Positions 1-7,716 of a stretch of 20,198 bases of DNA are shown here, piece by piece. A program made the position numbers and the translations under genes. The notes under the pieces were generated by a model that was not told the origin of the DNA, ran no database searches, and was given only the letters and a program-made list of their open reading frames with translations. Origin of the DNA: Galactobacter sp. (GTDB taxonomy: Bacteria > Actinomycetota > Actinomycetes > Actinomycetales > Micrococcaceae); NCBI GenBank assembly GCA_022712075.1, contig JALAHE010000011.1:1-20198 (forward strand), read 5' to 3'. Numbering within the stretch: the stretch's first letter is position 1; each line of letters opens with the position of its first letter.

Positions 1-1370
1 CCCCGCAGGAGCTTGCCCAGGAATATGCAGCCCAGCTGGCCGCCCTCGCCCACGCCGGAACGCAGGGCCGCACGCTGCACCTGCTCGCCTCGCTGGACTC
101 GGCCGGCTCGCTCATCGCCGAGGAGATGCGCCGCGACGGCGTTCCGTGGGACCGCGCCGAGCACGAGCGCCTGCTCGCCGAACGGCTCGGGCCGCGCGTC
201 CCGCACGGCACCCGGCCGGCCAAGCTCGCCGACCTCACGGAGGTGCTCCAGGACCTCCTGGCCGCCCCTCGGCTCAACCCCGACTCCCGGCCGGCCCTCC
301 TGCGCGCCCTGCGCGGCGCCGGCCTTGACGCGCGCAGCACGCGCCGCTGGGACCTCGAGGAGCTGCGCCACCCGGCCATCGAGCCCCTCCTGCGCTACAA
401 GAAGCTCCAGCGCCTCCTGACGGCCAACGGTTGGGCGTGGCTGGATACCTGGATCCACGGCAGCCGCTTCCACCCCGAATACGTCGTGGCCGGTGTCGTC
501 ACTGGCCGTTGGGCCAGCCAGGGCGGCGGCGCCATGCAGATCCCCCACGACGTCCGCTCGGCCGTGCGCGCCGACCCCGGGCACGTCCTCGTCGTCGCCG
601 ACGCGAGCCAGCTCGAGCCCCGTGTCCTCGCCGCCATGAGCGCCGATCACGCCCTCGCCGAGGCCGCCCGCGGGCGCGATCTCTACCAATCCATCGCCGA
701 CAAGGTCTTCGGCGGCGACCGCGACATGGCCAAGGTCGCGATGCTCGGCGCCATGTACGGCGGCACCACTGGCCCGTCGGCCGCCATGGCCCCGCGCCTC
801 GCCGCCGCGTACCCCCGCGCCACGGCGCTCCTCGAGGAGGCGGCGCGGACGGGCGAGCGCGGCGGGACCGTGCACACGTGGCTCGGGCGCACCTCGCCCC
901 GCCCCGCCCCCTTCGGCGGGGGAAACGGCGGCTTCGGGCCGGACGGCCCGGGCCCCGGGGATGAAGCGCCCGACGCCGCGGGGCCGGGTTCGCGGAGCAC
1001 CGGCACGCAGGCGCCCGGCCAGGCACCCGGCCAGGACGGCGCGCCCCGCCCGGCTGGAGACCCGGCCGCGGCGGCCCGCGCCTGGGGCCGATTCACCCGC
1101 AACTTTGTGGTGCAGGGGACGGCCGCCGAGTGGGCCGAGTGCTGGATGGCGGACCTGCGCTCGCGGCTGCGCGCCACCGCGCCCGGTTCACGGCAGGTGT
1201 TCTTCCTGCACGACGAGATCATGGTGCACGCCCCGGAGTCCGAGGCCGTCGACGTGGAAATCGCGCTGCGAGCCGCGGCGGACGGCGCGGCCCGCCTGAT
1301 CTTCGGCGATATCCCCGTGGACTTCCCCATTTCGGTGGGGATCGCGAAGGACTACGCCAGCGCCAAGTAG
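1..1370 (+). CDS. Bifunctional 3'-5' exonuclease/DNA polymerase, family A (5' partial)
   Basis: The reading frame is open from the window edge (first full codon at base 3) to the TAG at 1368-1370, so the N-terminus lies outside. It shows the three family-A polymerase motifs. Motif A is VVADASQLEPR (591-623; canonical DYSQIELR, catalytic Asp and Glu kept). The O-helix motif B is RDMAKVAMLGAMYG (720-761; R-x3-K-x3-[F]-x3-YG, with Leu where Pol I has Phe762). Motif C is LHDEIM (around 1207-1224; catalytic His-Asp-Glu). From about 901 to 1075 there is a Gly/Pro/Ala-rich insertion between the motif B and C regions. Actinobacteria carry such a protein in addition to full PolA; the exonuclease domain would be in the missing part. 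The likely role is DNA repair synthesis. It converges with the NUDIX gene, with only 4 bases between stop codons and no visible terminator. The family call is firm; activity cannot be judged. Confidence 0.88.
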   Translation, partial: PQELAQEYAAQLAALAHAGTQGRTLHLLASLDSAGSLIAEEMRRDGVPWDRAEHERLLAERLGPRVPHGTRPAKLADLTEVLQDLLAAPRLNPDSRPALLRALRGAGLDARSTRRWDLEELRHPAIEPLLRYKKLQRLLTANGWAWLDTWIHGSRFHPEYVVAGVVTGRWASQGGGAMQIPHDVRSAVRADPGHVLVVADASQLEPRVLAAMSADHALAEAARGRDLYQSIADKVFGGDRDMAKVAMLGAMYGGTTGPSAAMAPRLAAAYPRATALLEEAARTGERGGTVHTWLGRTSPRPAPFGGGNGGFGPDGPGPGDEAPDAAGPGSRSTGTQAPGQAPGQDGAPRPAGDPAAAARAWGRFTRNFVVQGTAAEWAECWMADLRSRLRATAPGSRQVFFLHDEIMVHAPESEAVDVEIALRAAADGAARLIFGDIPVDFPISVGIAKDYASAK

Positions 1371-1374
1371 CAGC

Positions 1375-2097
1375 TCAGTAGCCGGGCGGGCGCACGCGGT
1401 CGTTCACGTCCCACGGCTCGCCCCAGCCCAGCTCCTCGAACAGGCCGTCGAGGATCGCCGCCGTGAAGCCCCACAGCAGCCCGTGCTGGGTTCTGAACGC
1501 CGGCATGACCCACTCGCGCCCCGCGCGCTCGAGCACGGTCATGCAGCGGTTGGCCGGGTCCAGCAGATCGGCCACGGGCATGCGGAAGACGGCGGCGGAT
1601 TCACCGGCGTCCACGACGCCCACGGCGCTCGGCTCGCTCCACCACCCGAGCACGGGAGTCACGGTGAAGTTGGAGACGGTTGGCGCGAGCGGCAGCGTGC
1701 CGAGCACCTCCACGCCGGCCGGGTCCAGGCCCGTCTCCTCGACGGCCTCGCGCAGCGCGGTGGCTACGGCATCGGCGTCCTCGGGGTCCGCGCCGCCGCC
1801 CGGGAACGCAATTTCGCCGGCGTGATCGCGCAGCGTGGACGCGCGCAGCACCAGCAGCACGTCGAGATCGGCGGGCACCGCCTCCGAGGCGTGCTCGGCC
1901 GGGTGCCCGTCCAACGCCCCGAAGAGCACGAGCACCGAGGCGCTGCGGGCCGGCCGGTCCCCCGCTGGCGGGCGCACGCGGCGCAGCCGAGCGTAGCCGG
2001 CCTCCCGCGCGGGGTCGTCAGCGTAGGCGGCGGCGAGGGCGGCGAGCTGCTCGCGCGCCGCGCCGCACGACGGCGTGGGCTCGGCTTGGGTGCTCAT
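1375..2097 (-). CDS. NUDIX hydrolase, probable coenzyme A pyrophosphatase (NudL-like)
   Basis: A 240-residue protein. The segment LLVLRASTLRDHAGEIAFPG (residues 81-100) is the UPF0035-type signature that precedes the Nudix box in CoA pyrophosphatases (E. coli NudL, NUDT7). It is followed by the catalytic helix REAVEETG (116-123), whose glutamates bind Mg2+. The family hydrolyses CoA and its derivatives to 3',5'-ADP and phosphopantetheine; this substrate is inferred from the signature and was not tested. Start ATG at 2097 has an AAAGG Shine-Dalgarno six bases upstream. A NUDIX gene of this type lies beside nth and marP in mycobacteria (Rv3672c), which fits the neighbourhood. It lies 169 bases downstream of nth on the same strand, so cotranscription is possible but not certain. 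Confidence 0.88.
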   Translation of the reverse strand: MSTQAEPTPSCGAAREQLAALAAAYADDPAREAGYARLRRVRPPAGDRPARSASVLVLFGALDGHPAEHASEAVPADLDVLLVLRASTLRDHAGEIAFPGGGADPEDADAVATALREAVEETGLDPAGVEVLGTLPLAPTVSNFTVTPVLGWWSEPSAVGVVDAGESAAVFRMPVADLLDPANRCMTVLERAGREWVMPAFRTQHGLLWGFTAAILDGLFEELGWGEPWDVNDRVRPPGY

Positions 2098-2119
2098 GGG
2101 AGACCTTTCGGTGGGCGGC

Positions 2120-2165
2120 GGCAGAGGTGCGCGGCAGAGGTGCGCGGGAGGGTGCGCGGCAGGGC
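2120..2165. repeat. Imperfect 13-bp tandem repeat between nth and the NUDIX gene
   Basis: GGCAGAGGTGCGC occurs twice head to tail (2120-2132, 2133-2145), followed by the degenerate copies GGGAGGGTGCGC and GGCAGGGCGC. It lies in the 169-base noncoding gap just upstream of the NUDIX start. No function is apparent. Confidence 0.6.
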
Positions 2166-2194
2166 GCCGAGGCGGGCACGTCGGGCGGTCCCGG

Positions 2195-2210
2195 CGGCCC
2201 CGCGGGGCCG
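2195..2210 (-). terminator. GC palindrome after nth, possible terminator
   Basis: CGGCCCCGCGGGGCCG is a perfect 16-base palindrome located 57 bases beyond the nth stop codon on the minus strand. It has no T-tract, so a terminator role is only a suggestion. Confidence 0.25.
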
Positions 2211-2266
2211 AGCTGTCACGGGCCGCCCGGGGCGGGGCGCGGTGAATCGAACCGGGCCCGGCTCGG

Positions 2267-3091
2267 CTAGGGCCCGAGCGGATACCCCATGGCCCGCAGC
2301 TGGCGCCGCGTGTATCCCTCGAGCATGAGCCGGTGCAGCTCCTCGCGGCCGGGGGCCAGCTCGTACTTCAGCAGCGCCTCGGCCGCCTCGGGATCGGTCT
2401 CGCCCTCGCCGAAGGACGGGCACCACTGCGCCACGGGGCACGCCCCGCAGGCCGGCTTCTTGGCGTGGCAGATGCGCCGGCCGTGGAAGATCAGGTGGTG
2501 CGAGAGCATCGTGTAGTCGCGCTTCGCGAAGAGCTCTCCTACCTCGGCCTCGACCTTGACGGGGTCCTCCTGGTCGGTCCAGGCGAAGCGCCTGGCCAAT
2601 CGCCCGAAGTGCGTGTCGACGGTCAGCCCGGGGCGGCCGAAGGCGTTGCCCAGCACCACAAACGCGGTCTTGCGGCCCACGCCGGGCAGCGTCACGAGGT
2701 AGTCCAGGTCCTCGGGCACCTCGCCATCCTGCTCCGTGACGAGGCGGCGCGAAAGCTCCTGGATGTTGGCGGCCTTCGTCTTGTAGAACCCGGTGGGCCG
2801 CACGATCTCCTGGACCGCCGCGGCCGGGGCCCCGGCCAAGGCGAAAGCATCGGGGTAGGCCCCGAACAGCACGGGCGTGACCTCGTTGACCTTGACGTCG
2901 GTCGTCTGGGCCGAGAGCACGGTCGCGACGACCAGCTCGAAGGGATTCTCGAAGTCCAGCTCGGCCACGACGTAGGGGTAGGTCTCGCCGAGCACCTTGT
3001 CGATCTTGCGCGCGCGCCGTTTCTTGGCCAGGTGCGTCTCGTTCTCGAGGACGCGGGCGCGGCGCTGCGCGGGGGTCAGGCGAGGGGGCAT
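2267..3091 (-). CDS. nth: Endonuclease III (DNA glycosylase/AP lyase)
   Basis: A 274-residue base-excision repair enzyme that removes oxidised pyrimidines and cleaves abasic sites. The helix-hairpin-helix reads LPGVGRKTA, with the catalytic Lys at about residue 141. VDTH supplies the catalytic Asp at about 159. Four cysteines in the spacing C-x6-C-x2-C-x5-C (about 208, 215, 218, 224) form the [4Fe-4S] loop. The frame stays open upstream to 3193, but that extension is Arg/Pro-rich and overlaps the preceding gene. The ATG at 3091 shares its A with the TGA of the upstream membrane protein gene (TGATG), indicating translational coupling, and gives the usual family length. nth sits in the same neighbourhood as crp and marP in mycobacteria. 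Function is very secure. Confidence 0.95.
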   Translation of the reverse strand: MPPRLTPAQRRARVLENETHLAKKRRARKIDKVLGETYPYVVAELDFENPFELVVATVLSAQTTDVKVNEVTPVLFGAYPDAFALAGAPAAAVQEIVRPTGFYKTKAANIQELSRRLVTEQDGEVPEDLDYLVTLPGVGRKTAFVVLGNAFGRPGLTVDTHFGRLARRFAWTDQEDPVKVEAEVGELFAKRDYTMLSHHLIFHGRRICHAKKPACGACPVAQWCPSFGEGETDPEAAEALLKYELAPGREELHRLMLEGYTRRQLRAMGYPLGP

Positions 3092-3960
3092 CAGCCCAGT
3101 TCCAGGTCGTCGGTGTCGCGCAGCAGGCCCTCGCGGCCGTCGTCGTGGCGCACCACGAGGCCCTCGGGCAGCGTGCGCACGGCGAGGAACCATTCGCCCG
3201 GCTCCACCGTGAACTCCACCGCTCCCGTGCCGCGGTTCACGGCGGGGCGCGCATCCGGCACGGCAAACCAGAAGGCGGCCGGCTCCGGCTCGGCCGGGGC
3301 GGCCGAGGAACCGATCACGCTGGTGTGCGGCGCGGCGGCGTGGGGCACGCGCGGCACGGCGCTGCGCGCCGGGGCCGGCGCCGAGGAGGCGCCAAAGGAA
3401 GGAGCGCCGGCCTCAGCCTGGCCGCCTACGCCACCGCCCGACGTCGTGCCGTGGGTCCCTGCCTCGTGGCCACCCACGCCGGGCTCGGCAAAGCCGGCGC
3501 CCCACCCCACGGGCGAGGTCGGAGCGATGTCCCGGCGCAGCAGCGGCACGCCCGGGGTCGGCACATAGTCGGCGCCGAACACCGAGATCCAGGAGGCGCC
3601 CCAGCTGGCGACAAACAGCGCGGCGGCGCCGAGCACGGCGAAGAGCTGCGCGAAGGCGCCGGCCCCGCCCAGGCCGCCGAGCGCCACCACGAGCGCGGCG
3701 GCCGCCACCACGGCGCAGAGCTGGTCGAGGGAGAAGGAGCCGAGGTCGAGGCGGGCGCGCCCGCGCAGTCGACGCCAGGCCACGCCGGCGGCGGCGGCCA
3801 GGGGCGCCAGCAGGCCGAGCACGATCACGGCGAAGTCACCGCGCGTCCGACCGAAGGAAAACAGGGAGGCCAGGGCCAACACCACCGCGCCAGCCAGATA
3901 GGTGGTTTCGCGCGCCGTGAACGGCCCGAGCACCGCCCGCGCGTTCGCTTGCTCACTCAT
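3091..3960 (-). CDS. Hypothetical four-helix membrane protein
   Basis: A 289-residue protein I cannot assign to a named family. The N-terminal part has four predicted membrane helices (about residues 19-36, 43-62, 79-98 and 103-125). A Gly/Ala/Pro/Ser-rich low-complexity stretch follows (about 140-215). The C-terminus is a more structured 60 residues containing FTVEPGEWFLAVRTLPEGL and ending in acidic DTDDLELG. Start ATG 3960 has a strong AAGGAG Shine-Dalgarno five bases upstream. Its stop overlaps the nth start by one base, so it is the first gene of a two-gene unit with nth. The overlap shows coexpression, not shared function. It is divergent from acs, with 206 bases between start codons. 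Codon use matches its neighbours, which supports a real gene. Confidence 0.8.
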   Translation of the reverse strand: MSEQANARAVLGPFTARETTYLAGAVVLALASLFSFGRTRGDFAVIVLGLLAPLAAAAGVAWRRLRGRARLDLGSFSLDQLCAVVAAAALVVALGGLGGAGAFAQLFAVLGAAALFVASWGASWISVFGADYVPTPGVPLLRRDIAPTSPVGWGAGFAEPGVGGHEAGTHGTTSGGGVGGQAEAGAPSFGASSAPAPARSAVPRVPHAAAPHTSVIGSSAAPAEPEPAAFWFAVPDARPAVNRGTGAVEFTVEPGEWFLAVRTLPEGLVVRHDDGREGLLRDTDDLELG

Positions 3961-4090
3961 GCCACTCCTTGGGGGTAGACCTGACCGCCTCCCGGCGGCC
4001 CACGCAACGCTGACGCGCGTAGCACCGTGAGGCCTAAGCCTAACGACTATGACGGGTCTAGGAGGCCCTGATGGTCACAGTGCGGACGCC

Positions 4091-4107
4091 TGGTGATGAT
4101 CACACCA
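4091..4107. promoter_or_regulatory. Inverted repeat upstream of acs
   Basis: TGGTG-N7-CACCA is a perfect 5-bp inverted repeat with TGATCA in its spacer. It resembles a Crp half-site pair but is one base short of the GTG-N8-CAC spacing, so the binding factor is unknown. It sits just upstream of the better Crp-like site at 4116. Confidence 0.35.
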
Positions 4108-4115
4108 CAAAGCGT

Positions 4116-4131
4116 TGTAACGTGAATCACA
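4116..4131 (+). promoter_or_regulatory. Putative Crp/GlxR binding site upstream of acs
   Basis: TGTAACGTGAATCACA matches TGTGA-N6-TCACA, the consensus of actinobacterial Crp/GlxR, with one mismatch in the left arm; the right arm is perfect. Its 3' end lies 35 bases before the acs ATG at 4167. A Crp gene is encoded 3.6 kb downstream. cAMP-Crp control of acs is known in mycobacteria. Whether this site activates or represses cannot be told without the transcription start. Confidence 0.55.
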
Positions 4132-4166
4132 ACGGCCCCCTTTGTGAAAGATTGAGGAAGGACCCC

Positions 4167-6164
4167 ATGGGAGAGAACTCCACCCTGGACAACCTGCTCA
4201 CCGAGCACCGCACGTTCGCGCCCTCGGCCGAGTTTGCCGCCAATGCCGTGGCTGACGCCTCGCTCTACGAGCGCGCGAGCGAGGACCGCCTTGCCTACTG
4301 GGCCGAGCGCTCCCGCGGCGCCCTGAGCTGGGCCACCGATTTCACGCAGGTGCTCGACGACTCCAACGCGCCGTTCTACCGCTGGTTCGCGGACGGCAAG
4401 CTCAACGCCGCGTACAACGCGCTGGATCGCCACGTGGAGGCCGGGAACGGTGACCGCGTCGCGCTGATCTTCGAGGGAGAGCCGGGCGACACCGCCACGT
4501 ACACCTACGCCGAGCTCACCACCGCGGTGAAGCAGGCGGCCAACGCCTTCGCCGGCCTGGGCGTCGGCGCCGGCGACCGCGTGGCCGTCTACCTGCCGAT
4601 GGTCCCCGAGGCCGTCATCACCATGCTCGCCTGCGCCCGCCTGGGCGCCGTGCACTCCGTGGTCTTCGGCGGCTTCTCCGCCGACGCGCTGCGCAGCCGC
4701 ATCGACGACGCCGAGGCCAAGCTCGTCGTCACGGCGGACGGCACCTGGCGCCGCGCCAAGCCGAGCCCGCTCAAGCCGGCCGTCGACGCCGCGCTCGAGG
4801 CCCCCGGCCACACCGTCTCCACCGTCCTGGTCGTCAAGCGCAACGCCGAGCCCACCAACTGGGTCGAGGGCCGCGATCAGTGGTGGCACGACGTCGTCCC
4901 GAACGCCTCCCCCGAGCACGAGGCCGAGGCGTTCGAGTCCGAGCACCCGCTCTTCATCCTGTACACCTCCGGCACCACCGGGAAGCCCAAGGGCATCCTG
5001 CACACGACCGGCGGCTACCTGACGCAGGCCGCCGTGACGCACCACGACACCTTCGACCTCAAGCCCGAGACGGACGTCTACTGGTGCACGGCCGACGTCG
5101 GGTGGATCACCGGGCACTCGTACATCACGTACGCGCCGCTCGTGAACGGCTCCACCGTGCTGCTCTACGAGGGCACCATGGACACGCCGGATCGCGGCCG
5201 CTGGTGGAACCTCGTGCAGAAGCACAAGGTCACCATCATGTACACGGCGCCCACGGCCATCCGCACCGCCATGAAGTGGGGCCGCGAGATCCCGGATTCC
5301 TACGATCTCTCGACCCTGCGCGTGCTGGGTTCGGTGGGCGAGCCCATCAACCCCGAGGCGTGGATGTGGTACCGCGACGTCATCGGCGCCAACGCCGGCG
5401 CCGGCACGGACGGGCAGCCCGGCCCCCGCAAGGAGAACCCGGCCCCCATCGTCGACACCTGGTGGCAGACGGAGACCGGCGCGCACATGATCGCGCCGCT
5501 CCCGGGCGTCACCGCCACGAAGCCCGGCTCGGCCCAGGTGGCCGTCCCCGGCATCACGGTGGACGTCGTGGACGAGGCCGGCGTCTCGGTCGGCAACGGC
5601 GAGGGCGGCTACCTCGTCATCCGCGATCCGTGGCCGTCCATGCTGCGCGGCATCTGGGGCGACCCGGAGCGCTTCAAGGAGACCTACTGGTCCCGCTTCG
5701 AGACCATGTACTTCGCCGGCGACGGCGCCAAGAAGGACGAGGACGGCGACATCTGGCTCCTGGGCCGCGTCGATGACGTCATGAACGTCTCCGGCCACCG
5801 CCTCTCCACCACGGAGATCGAGTCCGCGCTGGTCTCCCACGACGCCGTGGCCGAGGCAGCCGTGGTGGGCGCCAAGGACGAGACGACGGGCGAGGCCGTG
5901 GTCGCGTTCGTCATCCTGCGCGGCGCGGACGCCGAGTGGCCCGAGGACATCTCGGAGCAGCTGCGCCTGCACGTGGGCAAGGAGATCGGCCCGATCGCCA
6001 AGCCCAAGGCCGTGTTTGTGGTCCCCGAGCTGCCCAAGACCCGTTCCGGCAAGATCATGCGCCGCCTGCTCAAGGACGTCGCCGAGGGCCGCCCGGCTGG
6101 CGACGCCTCGACGCTCGCCGACACCACGGTGATGGATCAGATCGCGGCCACGATGCGCGGCTGA
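4167..6164 (+). CDS. acs: Acetyl-CoA synthetase (acetate-CoA ligase, AMP-forming)
   Basis: A 665-residue cytosolic enzyme making acetyl-CoA from acetate, ATP and CoA through acetyl-AMP. All ANL-superfamily core motifs are present: P-loop YTSGTTGKPKG from residue 266, WITGHSYI, WWQTETG (432-438), the hinge/ribose-binding stretch YFAGDGAKKD through GRVDDVMNVSGHR, and PKTRSGKIMRR near the C-terminus. In the last motif K629 is the catalytic lysine that family members acetylate reversibly. I chose ATG 4167 (GAGGAAGGA four bases upstream) because it matches the roughly 650-residue family length. An in-frame ATG at 4071 also has a perfect AGGAGG and would add 32 atypical residues; it would place the Crp-like site inside coding DNA. 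The gene is monocistronic, with a strong hairpin right after the stop. Confidence 0.95.
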   Translation: MGENSTLDNLLTEHRTFAPSAEFAANAVADASLYERASEDRLAYWAERSRGALSWATDFTQVLDDSNAPFYRWFADGKLNAAYNALDRHVEAGNGDRVALIFEGEPGDTATYTYAELTTAVKQAANAFAGLGVGAGDRVAVYLPMVPEAVITMLACARLGAVHSVVFGGFSADALRSRIDDAEAKLVVTADGTWRRAKPSPLKPAVDAALEAPGHTVSTVLVVKRNAEPTNWVEGRDQWWHDVVPNASPEHEAEAFESEHPLFILYTSGTTGKPKGILHTTGGYLTQAAVTHHDTFDLKPETDVYWCTADVGWITGHSYITYAPLVNGSTVLLYEGTMDTPDRGRWWNLVQKHKVTIMYTAPTAIRTAMKWGREIPDSYDLSTLRVLGSVGEPINPEAWMWYRDVIGANAGAGTDGQPGPRKENPAPIVDTWWQTETGAHMIAPLPGVTATKPGSAQVAVPGITVDVVDEAGVSVGNGEGGYLVIRDPWPSMLRGIWGDPERFKETYWSRFETMYFAGDGAKKDEDGDIWLLGRVDDVMNVSGHRLSTTEIESALVSHDAVAEAAVVGAKDETTGEAVVAFVILRGADAEWPEDISEQLRLHVGKEIGPIAKPKAVFVVPELPKTRSGKIMRRLLKDVAEGRPAGDASTLADTTVMDQIAATMRG

Positions 6165-6183
6165 GTCCTTCCAAGGCACGACG

Positions 6184-6217
6184 ACGGCGCCGGTCCCCTT
6201 GCGGGGGCCGGCGCCGT
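6184..6217 (+). terminator. Hairpin terminator after acs
   Basis: A 15-bp stem (6184-6198 with 6203-6217, one G-T pair) closes over a TTGC loop, 20 bases after the acs stop. There is no long T-run, which is usual for high-GC actinobacterial terminators. Confidence 0.75.
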
Positions 6218-6238
6218 TGGCGTTGCGGTGGGTTGTGC

Positions 6239-6296
6239 GCCCGGGTAGGCGCACGGTCTTGGGGGCAAGCCGTTCTGAGCCGTGCGCCTCCCGGGC
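6239..6296 (-). terminator. Large imperfect hairpin, probable marP terminator
   Basis: Arms 6239-6256 and 6280-6296 are complementary over 17 bp with a single bulged T (6246). The 23-base loop holds a smaller CTTG-GGGG-CAAG hairpin. An alternative local hairpin, GTGCGCC/GGCGCAC (6235-6254), competes with it. It lies 22 bases beyond the marP stop on the minus strand. Confidence 0.55.
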
Positions 6297-6317
6297 GAGC
6301 CGAGCGCGATAGGCAGC

Positions 6318-7505
6318 TCAGCGATTGGTGCAGGAACCCGTCGAGACGGAGTCGTTGAGGGAGGCGGCCTGGCCCGCGGCGGAGGAGATCTCACTCAGGC
6401 TCAGCGCGTAGCCGACGTTGTCCTCGCTCTTGGCCTTGGCGAAGACCATGCCGGAGACGCGGCCGTCGGCCGTGAGCAGCGGCCCGCCGGAGTTGCCCTG
6501 CTGCACGTTGGCGGCAAGCTGATAAACGCTGAGCGGCGTGGCGTCAGCGCCGTAGATGTTGGGGACGCGCAGGGTGTGCAGCGATTGCACGGCGGCAGGT
6601 GCAGCGGAGAAAGGTCCGCCGGCCGGGAAGCCCATGAAGACGGCCTCCGCGCCGGTCTGCAGATCGCGGCCGAGCGTCAGCGGCGTGAGCTCAAGGCCGT
6701 CCACGGCGACGATCGCGACGTCCCGTACGGGATCGAAGGAGACCACCCGGCCGGTCAGCGCGCGGCCGTCCGCCGTCTCGATGACGGGCTGCTCCACACC
6801 CTCGACGACGTGGGCGTTGGTCATGACGCGATCCTTGGCGACAACAAACGCGGTGCCGGTCTGGTTGACGCCGCAGGCCGCCGCAGTGCCGGTGATGCGG
6901 GCCACCGAGGCCCGCGCGTTCTTCAGCGCGTCCGTCTCCAGCTCGGCGCTGGGGACCTCGACGTCGTGCTTGGGGGCCAGCGGGACCAGGATCTCCGGGA
7001 GCGGCATGCCGGCCACGAGCGTGCGGGCCTCGCCGAGGGCCCGTTCCACGCCCTCCGGCGTGAGCGAGCGGGAGGTCTGGATGACCTTCGACTGGGCGAT
7101 CTGCGTGGAGAGCAGCGGCAGGCCGAGCGTGGAGAAGGTGAAGGCCAGGGCGGAGATCGCGAAGCCGGCCGCCACGAGGTTCACGGCGGCGCCGCCGGCG
7201 CGGCCCCACCAGCGCGGGCGCGGCATGTCCAACCAGCCGCGCACCTTGGCAGCCGCCGCCTCGCCGAGGCCGTGGCCGATCGCGAGGAACAGCACAAAGG
7301 CAACGATGAGGCCGATGACACGCCAGGTGGGGTCTGGAATCCATGCGGAGACGAGGGGGATCGCAAAGAAGGAGGCGGCGGCGCCGGCCAGGAAGCCGAG
7401 GATGCCGCCGAGGGCCACGAGGAAGGACTTCCGCCATCCGGCCGCGCCGAAGAGGAACAGCGCCACGATCAGCACCCAGTCCAGCACGTCCAGGCCCAAA
7501 AACAC
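6318..7505 (-). CDS. marP: MarP-type membrane-anchored serine protease (CvpA domain plus trypsin-like domain)
   Basis: With the GTG at 7505 the product has 395 residues, close to the 397 of M. tuberculosis MarP (Rv3671c). The N-terminal CvpA-like part has about four membrane helices (residues 1-150). The extracytoplasmic chymotrypsin-fold domain carries TNAHVV (His232), RDVAIV (Asp262) and GNSGGP (Ser339). Cys211 and Cys392 correspond to the disulfide known from MarP structures. In mycobacteria MarP protects against acid and oxidative stress and processes a peptidoglycan hydrolase; the same role here is an inference. The frame is open up to an ATG at 7583, but the extra 26 residues are unlike the family. 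The purine-rich stretch GGAGGGATGAGGGG lies upstream of the GTG at a rather long distance, so the start is not certain. It is divergent from crp. Confidence 0.87.
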   Translation of the reverse strand: MFLGLDVLDWVLIVALFLFGAAGWRKSFLVALGGILGFLAGAAASFFAIPLVSAWIPDPTWRVIGLIVAFVLFLAIGHGLGEAAAAKVRGWLDMPRPRWWGRAGGAAVNLVAAGFAISALAFTFSTLGLPLLSTQIAQSKVIQTSRSLTPEGVERALGEARTLVAGMPLPEILVPLAPKHDVEVPSAELETDALKNARASVARITGTAAACGVNQTGTAFVVAKDRVMTNAHVVEGVEQPVIETADGRALTGRVVSFDPVRDVAIVAVDGLELTPLTLGRDLQTGAEAVFMGFPAGGPFSAAPAAVQSLHTLRVPNIYGADATPLSVYQLAANVQQGNSGGPLLTADGRVSGMVFAKAKSEDNVGYALSLSEISSAAGQAASLNDSVSTGSCTNR

Positions 7506-7697
7506 CGGAGAATCCGACCCCTCATCCCTCCGCACCGCCACGAGTGCGGCGGGGTGGGGCGACCACCGCGCCCTCTCACACATCGTAACGAATCGGCCAA
7601 CGCCAACCGGCTCAGCCGCTCAAAAGAGATCACCTTGTGTCCTACCCGCGCGGCAAGTTGCGCGGCCCCGCGACATGCCCGAACGAGCATCAAATCG

Positions 7698-7713
7698 TGT
7701 GGGACGCGTCACA
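7698..7713 (+). promoter_or_regulatory. Putative Crp/GlxR site upstream of crp
   Basis: TGTGGGACGCGTCACA matches TGTGA-N6-TCACA with one mismatch. It is 60 bases before the crp start, in the marP/crp divergent region. It suggests autoregulation of crp, possibly with an effect on marP. Confidence 0.55.
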
Positions 7714-7716
7714 GGG

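Noticed and set aside
3092..3193. 34-residue N-terminal extension of Nth
   Set aside because: It is Arg/Pro-rich, overlaps the upstream membrane protein gene and exceeds the family length. The TGATG junction at 3091 is a better start.
4091..4107. Inverted repeat upstream of acs as a second Crp site
   Set aside because: The half-site spacing is GTG-N7-CAC, one base short of the Crp consensus. It is kept only as an unassigned inverted repeat.
4047..6254. Long open frame antisense to acs (735 codons)
   Set aside because: It mirrors a highly conserved gene in GC-rich DNA, where antisense frames stay open through codon bias. The translation is Gly/Val/Arg/His-rich without recognisable motifs.
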